Shown here: positions 19,225 to 28,110 of the stretch, one piece after another
Layout: each line of letters opens with the position of its first letter
Position numbering within the stretch: the stretch's first letter is position 1
Assembly: GCF_000209165.1 (NCBI RefSeq)
Contig: NC_009043.1
Span: 620,001 to 684,000 of the forward strand
Direction: 5' to 3'
Source: Scheffersomyces stipitis CBS 6054
Lineage: Eukaryota > Ascomycota > Pichiomycetes > Serinales > Debaryomycetaceae
Length of the DNA: 64,000 nt
The notes under the pieces: generated by a model
The model's database searches: none
What the model saw: only the letters and a program-made list of their open reading frames with translations
What the model was told of the DNA's origin: nothing
Program-made: the position numbers and the translations under genes

Positions 19225-20331
19225 ATGCTCAAATCTCTTTCTTATTCACGGAGATATTTCCACACCACTATCACCAAAATGTCCTACCAATTAGTTGCCT
19301 TGGGTAATCCACTTTTAGACTTGCAAGTCAACGTCGACGCTGAGTACTTGAAAAAGTACGACTTGAAGTCCGACGACGCTATCTTGGCTGAAGAAAAGCA
19401 CTTGCCAATCTACGATGAACTCATCAAGAAGGACGACTTAGTCCTTGTTGCCGGTGGTGCTGCCCAGAACACCGCCAGAGGTGCTCAGTACATTTTGCCA
19501 GCCAAGTCTGTTGTATACTTCGGCTCTGTCGGTAATGACGTCTATGCTAAGAAGTTGAATGAAGCCAATGCCAAGTACGGCTTGAGAACTGAATACCAAA
19601 TCCAGCCAGATATTGAAACCGGTAAATGTGCTGCATTGATCAACGGTGTCCACAGATCGCTTGTAACTGACTTGGCTGCTGCCAACCACTTCAAAGCTGC
19701 CCATTTGGACAAGCCTGAGAACTGGAAGCTTGTCGAAAACGCTACCCACTACTACATTGGTGGTTTCCACTTGACTGTTTCGCCTGAGGCTATCGTCAAG
19801 TTAGGTAAGCATGCTGCTGAAAACAACAAGGTCTTTACCTTGAACTTCTCCGCTCCTTTCATTGCTCAATTCTTCAAGGATCCATTGGACGAAGCCTTGC
19901 CATATGTTGACTACGTCATTGCCAACGAATCCGAGGCTGCTGCCTACGCTGAGTCCCATGACTTGGGCGTTGATGCCAAGGATGTCGTTGGAATCGCTAA
20001 GGCTGTAGCCAAGTTGCCTAAGGTCAACTCCAAGAGACCAAGAACTGTTGTCTTCACCCAGGGTCTTGACCCTACTGTTGTTGTCAAGTACAACGCTGAA
20101 ACCGAAGACTACGAAGTCAAGGCCTACAAGGTCAGAGAACTTGCAGCAGAACAAGTCGTCGACACCAATGGTGCTGGTGATGCCTTTGCTGCTGGTTTTG
20201 TTGCTTCTTTGGTTGAAGGTAAGACCGATGCTGAAGCCGTCGATGTTGGTCAATGGGCTGCTTCTCTCTCCATTCAACAGGTCGGTCCTACTTTCCCATT
20301 CCCAAAGCAAACCTACCCTGGTACCAACTAG
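19225..20331 (+). CDS. ADO1: ADO1, adenosine kinase (PfkB family), with possible alternative mitochondrial start
   Basis: The PfkB fold is complete: the N-terminal LVALGNPLLDLQ, the AGGAAQNTARGAQ glycine box and the C-terminal DTNGAGDAFAAGF signature holding the catalytic Asp. The enzyme phosphorylates adenosine to AMP and clears the adenosine made by S-adenosylhomocysteine hydrolysis. The canonical start is the ATG at 19279 (MSYQLVALGN, 350 residues). An in-frame ATG at 19225 adds 18 residues (MLKSLSYSRRYFHTTITK) that look like a mitochondrial presequence: Arg/Lys and Ser/Thr-rich, no acid, with an R-x-F-type cleavage context. Codons are strongly biased, typical of high expression. Confidence 0.95.
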   Translation: MLKSLSYSRRYFHTTITKMSYQLVALGNPLLDLQVNVDAEYLKKYDLKSDDAILAEEKHLPIYDELIKKDDLVLVAGGAAQNTARGAQYILPAKSVVYFGSVGNDVYAKKLNEANAKYGLRTEYQIQPDIETGKCAALINGVHRSLVTDLAAANHFKAAHLDKPENWKLVENATHYYIGGFHLTVSPEAIVKLGKHAAENNKVFTLNFSAPFIAQFFKDPLDEALPYVDYVIANESEAAAYAESHDLGVDAKDVVGIAKAVAKLPKVNSKRPRTVVFTQGLDPTVVVKYNAETEDYEVKAYKVRELAAEQVVDTNGAGDAFAAGFVASLVEGKTDAEAVDVGQWAASLSIQQVGPTFPFPKQTYPGTN

Positions 20332-20925
20332 ATTGACCTGGTAGATTAGCTTAGTGTTCTGCAATTGGCATATAATTTTTTTATGGAATCTTTATGGTGT
20401 TTCACATCGCTTCATTTCAACATGGGTTTACTTCTCGGTTCGTTTCTGCTGGTCAATTGCAGCTGGCTTACATATATACATAGACTGCAATCTTAATTCA
20501 ACATTGTTGCAAGAGTGGATGTAGTTTCTCTTTCTACTAGTAATACAATTTGCTTAATACAATTTGCTACACTGGTGCTTCTTTGGTAGTCTCACAGAGA
20601 GTGAATCAGGAAAAAAGATCGGACTCAGTGAGATTTCAATCCCCCCCATGAAAATTTTGTTCAAATCATATACCTTGTCTGTATCTTGGTCTTGTTTCAG
20701 CTCTCCTAGATTTCTGTTCTATCTAATATATCATTTGAATCTTCTCTTAGTCGCGGCTCATCTCGTTTCCCCATACTTTTTTCAACCTCTTCGCACTGTA
20801 AAAAAAGTTGTCGAGATGAGTTTTTCGCTTGTCCAAAATATCTGTAGAGATTCTTCAAGTGAAGTTTACGTCCATTGGATCGATTTCACTCGCTGAGTTT
20901 CGTCGAGTGTAGCCTACTTTCTCAA
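20332..20925. other. Intergenic, ADO1 3' end and POL5 promoter
   Basis: 594 bp. I see nothing beyond AT-rich flanks. An open frame that begins at 20564 has no protein-like character. Confidence 0.5.
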
Positions 20926-23900
20926 ATGTCGGTTCTGAAGGATCACTACTATCGTCTTTCCTCAGAAGTTCCTCAGGAACGAATCGAGGCTGCTACTGCT
21001 CTCTTGTCTGAGTTGGCCCAGGTCAATCTCAAGCCTGACTGGGACTATGCTTTGAACAGATTGGTCAAAGGGTTGATCACCACCAAACAAAGTGCACGCT
21101 TTGGCTTTTCCATGGCCTTGGTCGAAGTTGTCCGTGAGTTGATCTACAGAAAAGAAGAGGAATACGCGGACATCTCCATTTCTTCCTATCTCAGTCTTGT
21201 CTTGCATAACAGCCAGCTCAAGTCTTCCATGAAGGGAAAGGAAGAAAGATCAGTCCTTTTTGGGAGATTGTTTGGTTTGCAAGTTTTGATCAACTCGCAA
21301 GTTCTCCTTGATCCAGAACTAATCGCTGACGAGCAAATTCTCTTCAAGTTCATCCATGCTCTTATAGAGTTGTCGGGATTGAAGTCGTGGTTGAGAGAAA
21401 CAGCTATTTTCACCTTGTGTCAATTCATAAGGTTATTGAATAGCGAAGAATGCAAATTGAATGATAACTTGAAGTCAAAGGTGTTGGTCCAGATTCTCCA
21501 GGACGTCAACGACCAAGGTCTCAATCTTTCAACAGAAGGTATCGCAGTTTATCTTTCTATACCAAGGAGCCAGAGACAGCTACTTGCTGAAAAAGTCGTT
21601 TCTCCAACAGCGAACTGGAAACATGGTGACCCATTTGCAAAGGGTAACTTGCCTGTATTAGCAAAAGCTCTTAAAGATGTGGAAGTAGTAGACCCCGAAG
21701 ACGACACCGGAGAAAAAAAGCAAAATGGCAAGGGCAAGCAACAGAAGGGAAGTTGGTCTCCCAGAATTCCATTTGTATGGGATTTCATATTAGAGAACTT
21801 CAACGAAAGCAATCCTTCTGTTTCTGAAACAGAGGATGAAACCTCCAATTCCAAAAAGAGAAAGAAGCACTCACACTCACATTCCAAAAAGCAAAAGATC
21901 GTGGACGACGAGTCCAGAATCTCAATGAAGGAATTTTTCAAAGTAGTCATTGATGAGTCCTTCTTCTCAGAAAAAGCATCTCATGAAAGAAAGTACTGGG
22001 GTTTTGAAATCTTTATCAAGTTCTTTCAAAATGTGCACCTGGGCCAAGTTCAATATCTCTTCTCTCCAAATCTCATGAGGTGTTTGATCAACCAAAGCTC
22101 AAAGCAAGACCGAATGTTGAATAAGATTTCAATCAAGGTTCTCGAATCTATAATCGAGGAATCCAAGGTACATCCTTTTAAGGCTCCAATTGCAGTATCA
22201 AACTTAACCAATGAATCCGTAGGAGGCTGTTGGAATTTTGATCTTGTTACCAAATCCAAAACTGTAGATAGCCTTCTATCTTTATTCGGTAAACAACCAG
22301 AAGAGTCTCATGTTACTCATCATGATATAATTTTATTAGAATTGAAAGACGTTTTGCAATCAAAATTCAAGGCAGCATTGGAATCACAAGAAACTGATTC
22401 CGAAGAATCTACTGAATCGTTCAAGAAATCAAACGATAACATATTAAAATGGTGTTTGGATAAGTTGTTGCTTTTGATTAGAGCTAACAGAAATGTTACT
22501 GAAGACAATGATGTTGAATTCGTAGAAGATATCATCAAGTTGTTGATAAAGTACTCATTCTTTGTTCCGGTCAACTCCAATAAAGTGTCTATAAACATTA
22601 GAAACATTTGCCAGGAAAGACTCAACTCCATTTTGTCAGACATTATCAACCAAAGAAGACCAGATAAGAGCTCTTGGTCTGGTTACTGTGTTAAATATAT
22701 CACTAAGCTCGAATCTTCGTCCAAATATCAAAATTTGGTCGAATTGGACGAAGAGTTGACTACTTTGAAAGCTGAAACGTTGGATACCTTGGCTTCTATT
22801 GATGAGTTCGGTGGAATGACACAAAACCCAGCCAAGAAAGACCAACTTTACTGTTTCGAATTGATGTTTTCGTTGGTCCTTGTTCAGCTATATATGGGAG
22901 ACGAAGAAACAGTTCAAGTTCTTAACGAAGTCAAGCTTTGTTACGAAGATGTTTTCATAGGCAGAGAAGATGAACAAGAAGAAGTTGACACTTCGGTTGT
23001 TTTGACCGATATAATCTTGTCTTTTGTTTCCAGAAAATCTACCTTGTTGAAGAAGTTTGCAAATATTGTATGGGAATTTTTCTTGTGTGCAAAAGATGAA
23101 ACTACAGACAGAATAAGATTGAATGAAGATAGTTTGAAGTTGATGTATGACGTTTTATACGCCAGAGAAAACAAACAGGGCCAGGCAGGATTGTTTGAAG
23201 GAGACGGAGAATTTGTTGAAGAAGGAAAAGACGGAGAGGGTTCTCAAGATGAAAACAAAGAAGATGAAGACGACGAAAAAGAAGAGGAATCTGATGAAGA
23301 CGAGGATGAAGACGAAGATGAGGATGATGACATACAAAATGAGGAAGGTGACGAGTCCGAAGATTCCGAATCTGACGAAGAAGGAGTATCCAGAGATGAT
23401 GCCTTGACGGAATTGGAAAAAGAAACCAATTTAAAGTTGGCAAAAGCATTGGGAATTCCTACCGAAGAATCTGGAGAAGTGAAATTCGACGAGTTGGATT
23501 CTTCTGAAGATGACAACTATGAATCTGACTCTATGGACGATGAACAGATGATGGCTATGGATGATCAACTTTCAAAGATTTTCAAAGAGAGACAAGATGC
23601 CATTTCTACTCTTCCTAGTGGTAACAAAAGAAAGGCCGATGTTATGGAAGCCAGAGAGCACATGATTTTCTTTAAGAATAGAATCTTGGACTTGCTTGAG
23701 TTGTTCAACAAGACCCATCCCAACTCACTCTTGAACTTGACCACAATCAAGCCATTGGTTTCGTTAATCAACTTAACTATGGACAAGAATCTCGGGGTTA
23801 AGGCTCATAAATTGTTGAAGACAAAGATTAGCAAGACGAAGATCAATGACTTCGAAGTCTACTACGCCACAGAGGAAGAACAAAAGACTTACAAGGATTC

Positions 23901-24153
23901 GCTTCTTGATCTCATCAAAGAATTACAACACACCGCCAGTCACACGAAGTCATCAAACCAGGCCCATTCATTGGCATGTAGCCAAGCATGTATTACGTTG
24001 TCGAAGAATTTAATAAACTTGGATAGAGCATATATGGAGAAGGTTCTCGATGTCTACTCTGTTTCATTGAAGGAATGGGCCATGGATTCCAACAACAATC
24101 TTCTGTCGTCATTCTTCTTTGATTTTATCAACTGGATCAACGCCAAAAGATAG
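20926..24153 (+). CDS. POL5: POL5, nucleolar ribosome-biogenesis factor (MYBBP1A/DNA polymerase phi family)
   Basis: 1075 residues from the ATG at 20926 (MSVLKDHYYRLSSEVPQERI). The frame opens further upstream only through a TTG. The start, with WDYALNRLVKGLITTKQSARFGF, matches the conserved N-terminus of Pol5. HEAT-like helices follow. A Lys/His-rich nuclear-localisation stretch lies near residue 310 (KKRKKHSHSHSKKQK), and a long Asp/Glu tract spans about residues 760-820. Despite its name, the family works in 60S assembly and rDNA transcription and shows no credible polymerase motifs. It is close to the S. cerevisiae length (1022). Confidence 0.92.
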   Translation: MSVLKDHYYRLSSEVPQERIEAATALLSELAQVNLKPDWDYALNRLVKGLITTKQSARFGFSMALVEVVRELIYRKEEEYADISISSYLSLVLHNSQLKSSMKGKEERSVLFGRLFGLQVLINSQVLLDPELIADEQILFKFIHALIELSGLKSWLRETAIFTLCQFIRLLNSEECKLNDNLKSKVLVQILQDVNDQGLNLSTEGIAVYLSIPRSQRQLLAEKVVSPTANWKHGDPFAKGNLPVLAKALKDVEVVDPEDDTGEKKQNGKGKQQKGSWSPRIPFVWDFILENFNESNPSVSETEDETSNSKKRKKHSHSHSKKQKIVDDESRISMKEFFKVVIDESFFSEKASHERKYWGFEIFIKFFQNVHLGQVQYLFSPNLMRCLINQSSKQDRMLNKISIKVLESIIEESKVHPFKAPIAVSNLTNESVGGCWNFDLVTKSKTVDSLLSLFGKQPEESHVTHHDIILLELKDVLQSKFKAALESQETDSEESTESFKKSNDNILKWCLDKLLLLIRANRNVTEDNDVEFVEDIIKLLIKYSFFVPVNSNKVSINIRNICQERLNSILSDIINQRRPDKSSWSGYCVKYITKLESSSKYQNLVELDEELTTLKAETLDTLASIDEFGGMTQNPAKKDQLYCFELMFSLVLVQLYMGDEETVQVLNEVKLCYEDVFIGREDEQEEVDTSVVLTDIILSFVSRKSTLLKKFANIVWEFFLCAKDETTDRIRLNEDSLKLMYDVLYARENKQGQAGLFEGDGEFVEEGKDGEGSQDENKEDEDDEKEEESDEDEDEDEDEDDDIQNEEGDESEDSESDEEGVSRDDALTELEKETNLKLAKALGIPTEESGEVKFDELDSSEDDNYESDSMDDEQMMAMDDQLSKIFKERQDAISTLPSGNKRKADVMEAREHMIFFKNRILDLLELFNKTHPNSLLNLTTIKPLVSLINLTMDKNLGVKAHKLLKTKISKTKINDFEVYYATEEEQKTYKDSLLDLIKELQHTASHTKSSNQAHSLACSQACITLSKNLINLDRAYMEKVLDVYSVSLKEWAMDSNNNLLSSFFFDFINWINAKR

Positions 24154-24603
24154 CCATAGATAGAGTCTTAAATAGATTTAGAATGCACTGTAATATTAGT
24201 TAAGTTGTGAAGAAGTGTAGGTTTCCCAAAGACGTATAAACTAAGAGAGACAATTTATAAGGGACACAAGTTTAACTTTGCACAACATTTACCATTCTGA
24301 CTAGATTACAGTTAGCTAGAGGCTATGAAAGTGTTCTCTGTTAGTGCAGAATCATGAGCTAACTAATCACGTATAAAGTGTCTAGTAAGAAATCGATATG
24401 ATTGAAGAAATTCACGTGACTTGAAATATTATTAGTTCTGAATTGTACGCTAGGAATCTCATGAAATCTGACTTCTGCAGTAATTCACATACCACTCTCC
24501 ATCCAATGAAAAATGCGACTAAACCCGAGATTGAAATATATGAAAAAAGAAGTTAACAAAATCCATACTTCTACTACTTTGTCTACAGAAATCACCACAC
24601 ACA
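24154..24603. other. Intergenic, ATP15 promoter
   Basis: 450 bp. The notable element is TCACGTGA at 24412-24419, 186 bp before the ATP15 ATG. Confidence 0.5.
24413..24418. promoter_or_regulatory. CACGTG E-box upstream of ATP15
   Basis: TTCACGTGAC context; a Cbf1-type site in the ATP15 promoter. Confidence 0.45.
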
Positions 24604-24786
24604 ATGTCTGCCTACAAACAAGCCGGTATCTCCTTAACTAAAGCCATGGCCATTGCTGCCAGAACTGTGAGAAGTTCTTTGAAGCCAGAATTCAAGGCTG
24701 CTGCTGAAAGAAGAGGTGTCACTGAAGCCAAGGTCATCAAGATTGAAAATGGAGTTCAAGCCGAACCAAAGCCATTGAGCCAATAA
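24604..24786 (+). CDS. ATP15: ATP15, epsilon subunit of mitochondrial F1-ATPase
   Basis: 60 residues (62 in S. cerevisiae). The product begins MSAYKQAGISLTKAMAIAAR and continues TVRSSLKPEF, the family pattern (MSAWRKAGISY, then AIRSSLKTEL). It sits in the F1 central stalk with gamma and delta. Like other members it lacks a cleaved presequence, and only the first Met is removed. Codon use is strongly biased (GCT, GCC, AGA, AAG), consistent with high expression. Confidence 0.95.
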   Translation: MSAYKQAGISLTKAMAIAARTVRSSLKPEFKAAAERRGVTEAKVIKIENGVQAEPKPLSQ

Positions 24787-25251
24787 ACAGTCGAGTTTAG
24801 AGATCTGAATCTGTAGAGAAAAAATGAACGTATGATAAAATGAATTGAAGGAATGAAGATAAAAGGAATCGTGAATGAATCGTAGATTATGTTCATATTC
24901 ATTTTGAAGATTCATTAGTTCGTGGACGTCATAAATTCAATTATATCTCAATTCAGTGTCCTTCACTCAGATAGACCGCAATTGAATTGTGGTCTGTTTC
25001 ATATTTATGATTTATCCTAGTAATGATAAAAACATAGTTGTTGGTCAGTTTCGCTGCCAGTGCTTATAGAATAGATTATTTCAATAAAAGATTTTACGTT
25101 AAAAGGAGTGGGTACTGTCTATTTCTAGCCCGTAATAAATAGTGCTTTGCTATATACAAAGTATGGTGTGTTTCACCAAGATTTGATGATGATATCATCT
25201 GATTTGTGATATGCGATGAATGTAGATCATCATTTGATAAGAGTTCATTTT
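24787..25251. other. Convergent intergenic region ATP15/MDL gene
   Basis: 465 bp of AT-rich 3' flank for both genes. No further feature. Confidence 0.5.
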
Positions 25252-27837
25252 TCATCTTAATTCATCAGGAGTCAACTTCGGATTGGGTAAGTCCAGATCT
25301 GCCTTTTTACTTTCTTCAACTATTTGCTCAACGAGCTCGCTTTGATTCTCTTTAGATTCGTTGGACATTTGTTCCACCAATTCTTTCTTCAACTCTAATG
25401 GCAAGTCGTCTATGATCGCTTTCAAAGATTCCAACTTGCCCAATTTCTGGGTAATTTCTAACAACTCTGTCTCATGGTTTATATGGTCTTGCTGTTCAAT
25501 CTCTTGGTCTGAAAGCTTTTGTTCCTGCTTCAAGTTGCTCGATTCGTCTAATAGTTTGGACAACTCGGAGTTGGCATTGCTGAACAACTCAACAAATCTA
25601 CCCTGTTCAACTACGTTACCGTTCTTCCCAAGTACCACTACAAACTCCGACTTAGAAATTGTCGACAAACGATGCGCAATCGATATTATCGTCATCTTTC
25701 CTTGCGATGTGAGATCCTTCAATGTCTCATTGATCAAGCTTTCCAGCTTAGAGTCAAGAGCTGACGTGGCTTCGTCTAATATTAATACTGAAGGTTTTTT
25801 GATCAAAGCCCGAGCGATTGCGATTCTTTGCTTCTGTCCTCCAGACAAAGAAGCTCCACGAGATCCAATTAACGTGTTATAGCCATCGGGAAAAGCTTCT
25901 ATGAAATCGTGACAGTTGGCTTGTCTAGAAATCTCAATTATATCATCCATGGTGAGGTCGTTGATTTCCTGAGGAGTCAAACCGTAGACGATGTTCTCCA
26001 AGATACTTCCAGACAACAATACTGGCTCTTGTTGAACAATGCCAATGACCTTTCGTCTCAATTCACGAACTTGGACGTCCTTGATGTTGACACCTCCTAT
26101 AGTTATTTCTCCTTCATCGATATTGTAAGATCTTAAGAGCAACGCAGCTATCGTAGACTTCCCACAACCAGAAGGAGCAACTATACAAGTACTGGAAGAT
26201 GGAGAGATCTTGAAACTACAGCCTCTGAAGACTTTATCAGTAGGCCTAGTAGGATAACTGAACACCACGTCCTTGAACTCGATGTCATTTCCTATCCATT
26301 GGGGAATTTTTTCCCCGGTTATAGCCGGAACCTCGTTGTCATGGTCTATTAGGTCGAAGAGTTTGACTCCGGCTCCAGCTCCTTTCATCAACTCCATATA
26401 GGTAGTGGTTAGACTGTATAATGACAGGTTGAACAACTCCAGATACATTGTGAAAGCAACCACATCACCAGTAGTCATGGACCCGTTCAATATCAAATAC
26501 ACTCCTAATGCTATACACGACAAGTAACCAGTGTGGTACAATCCGTATATGGAAACCGAGTAGTTTGACTGAGCAAGAGCTTCCTTTTTTGCTACCTTGA
26601 CTACTTGACGAAGTTGATCTGAATACTTGGACAACTCTTTCTGTTCCCCTGTGAATGCCTTTACCAACTTGACAGCATTAAGCGTTTCCTCACTGATTTT
26701 TGTGAGGCCAGCCGTTGCATTCTGGAGTCTGGTAGAAAGTTCTCTGATTTTCTCACCATACCATACAGAGCCTATCGTGATAGGTGGAGAGATCAACAAC
26801 ATCACACAGAAGAGGAGGGGGTTGATTGAATACATCATATAAGAAGAGATGATACCAAACAAGAAGTTCTTCAATCCATCGGGCAAGTTACTGGTAATGG
26901 ATTTGGAAACTACATAGGCATCACTCGATAAACGAGATATCAAGTCTCCCACTTTATGTTTCTCCTGGTCGTAGAAAGCTGCATCATGTCGCAACAAATG
27001 CTTCATAACACGAAGACGCAATCTCGCTACAAGACGTTCTCCTAAAACCTTCAACACCCAGATTCTGGCCCAGAAACACACTGCACTGACCATCATGAAC
27101 GGTACCATGAAGGTGAACACTGTGGAATACTTATATCCCCAGATGAGCAAATCTCCATCAGCATCTATCACATGGGAGTTATAAGCATCTATGGAGGCTC
27201 CTACTAACTTCACAGCTGTTGTTGGATACAAGACAGCGAATAAAATGAATGCTAAAGCATACAAGAATAACCTCAAATCTGGTTTACCTAATCGGATGAT
27301 TCGGCCAATAGTCTGGAGATTCTGGCGAAATGACTTTTTGCTCTTGATTTGCTCCACTTTCTCTTCTTGCTTGATCTCTTGCTTTTTCAATCGGGCCAAT
27401 TCCAAATGGGCATTGAGCGAATTGGACAATTCTGCTTTGGATTTCCCATCTCCTACATCTTTATGTATATCTTTCGAAATGATAGATCCAGTCGAAAACG
27501 ACCGTATGCTGACAAAATTGTGGAAATTCTTAGGATGTATCACACTATTCTTCAAAATCGATTCATTGTATATTACTGATCGCTTTGGAAAGTTTGAAGT
27601 AGCGGAAAGCCGACTTTTCACTTCTTTGTCCATATGAGACTTCGGCTTCAGAGGAACTGGGTATTTGCTGTAGCATGAGGTCAAAGAAGAAAGTCCGCGC
27701 CCGGGCGGAGCTACCCGTATACCCACAACTACTGAGGATGTCCAGGTCCGTATTCCTAACACGTACAAAGACATATCCGGGTTCTGGGTTTGTGGAAAGA
27801 AGCAAGACTTCAATTGTAAAACTCGACATTTCTTCAT
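25252..27837 (-). CDS. Mitochondrial half-size ABC transporter, MDL1/MDL2 type
   Basis: 861 residues. The N-terminus is a long basic presequence with a likely processing site at IRSFSTGS (about residue 115). Six membrane helices follow (about 190-480), then one nucleotide-binding domain: Walker A APSGCGKST (554-562), Q-loop QQEPVLLSG, signature LSGGQKQR, Walker B VLILDEATSALD and switch AHRLST. The C-terminal 85 residues are a charged coiled coil. The architecture matches inner-membrane Mdl1 (peptide export) or Mdl2; I cannot separate the two. The first Walker A glycine is Ala554. All other catalytic residues are present, so it is probably active. Confidence 0.88.
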   Translation of the reverse strand: MKKCRVLQLKSCFFPQTQNPDMSLYVLGIRTWTSSVVVGIRVAPPGRGLSSLTSCYSKYPVPLKPKSHMDKEVKSRLSATSNFPKRSVIYNESILKNSVIHPKNFHNFVSIRSFSTGSIISKDIHKDVGDGKSKAELSNSLNAHLELARLKKQEIKQEEKVEQIKSKKSFRQNLQTIGRIIRLGKPDLRLFLYALAFILFAVLYPTTAVKLVGASIDAYNSHVIDADGDLLIWGYKYSTVFTFMVPFMMVSAVCFWARIWVLKVLGERLVARLRLRVMKHLLRHDAAFYDQEKHKVGDLISRLSSDAYVVSKSITSNLPDGLKNFLFGIISSYMMYSINPLLFCVMLLISPPITIGSVWYGEKIRELSTRLQNATAGLTKISEETLNAVKLVKAFTGEQKELSKYSDQLRQVVKVAKKEALAQSNYSVSIYGLYHTGYLSCIALGVYLILNGSMTTGDVVAFTMYLELFNLSLYSLTTTYMELMKGAGAGVKLFDLIDHDNEVPAITGEKIPQWIGNDIEFKDVVFSYPTRPTDKVFRGCSFKISPSSSTCIVAPSGCGKSTIAALLLRSYNIDEGEITIGGVNIKDVQVRELRRKVIGIVQQEPVLLSGSILENIVYGLTPQEINDLTMDDIIEISRQANCHDFIEAFPDGYNTLIGSRGASLSGGQKQRIAIARALIKKPSVLILDEATSALDSKLESLINETLKDLTSQGKMTIISIAHRLSTISKSEFVVVLGKNGNVVEQGRFVELFSNANSELSKLLDESSNLKQEQKLSDQEIEQQDHINHETELLEITQKLGKLESLKAIIDDLPLELKKELVEQMSNESKENQSELVEQIVEESKKADLDLPNPKLTPDELR

Positions 27838-27872
27838 TATGTCATAATGGGCTCGGACGCAGTTCGGACCGG

Positions 27873-27878
27873 CACGTG
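27873..27878. promoter_or_regulatory. CACGTG E-box upstream of the MDL gene
   Basis: GCACGTGAC, 36 bp upstream of the ATG at 27837. Confidence 0.4.
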
Positions 27879-28110
27879 ACGTTGATAAAGAAAAAAATTA
27901 ATGGGTGCAAAAAAGGAGAATATTTGCAGATGGGAGATCAACAATTCGTTACAGGATATAGGCCAAAAAGTGCTCACTATTATCAGATATGACTACAGAC
28001 CCACTATTTATAACTATATAGTTAGTACAAAAATTTCCTCAGTTTATATTCGGTGTAAATGACAAATACAGAGCCGCCTACACTATACATTTGAATCATC
28101 TTCATTAGAC

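Noticed and set aside
20564..20896. 110-codon plus-strand frame before POL5
   Set aside because: Promoter-located, overlaps the POL5 leader and shows no protein family features.
23102..23516. Several overlapping antisense frames
   Set aside because: They are shadows of the POL5 Asp/Glu-rich repeat region in other frames.
25180..25230. C/D-box snoRNA suggested by TGATGATGA and a nearby CTGA
   Set aside because: The boxes are only a few bases apart and there is no terminal stem.
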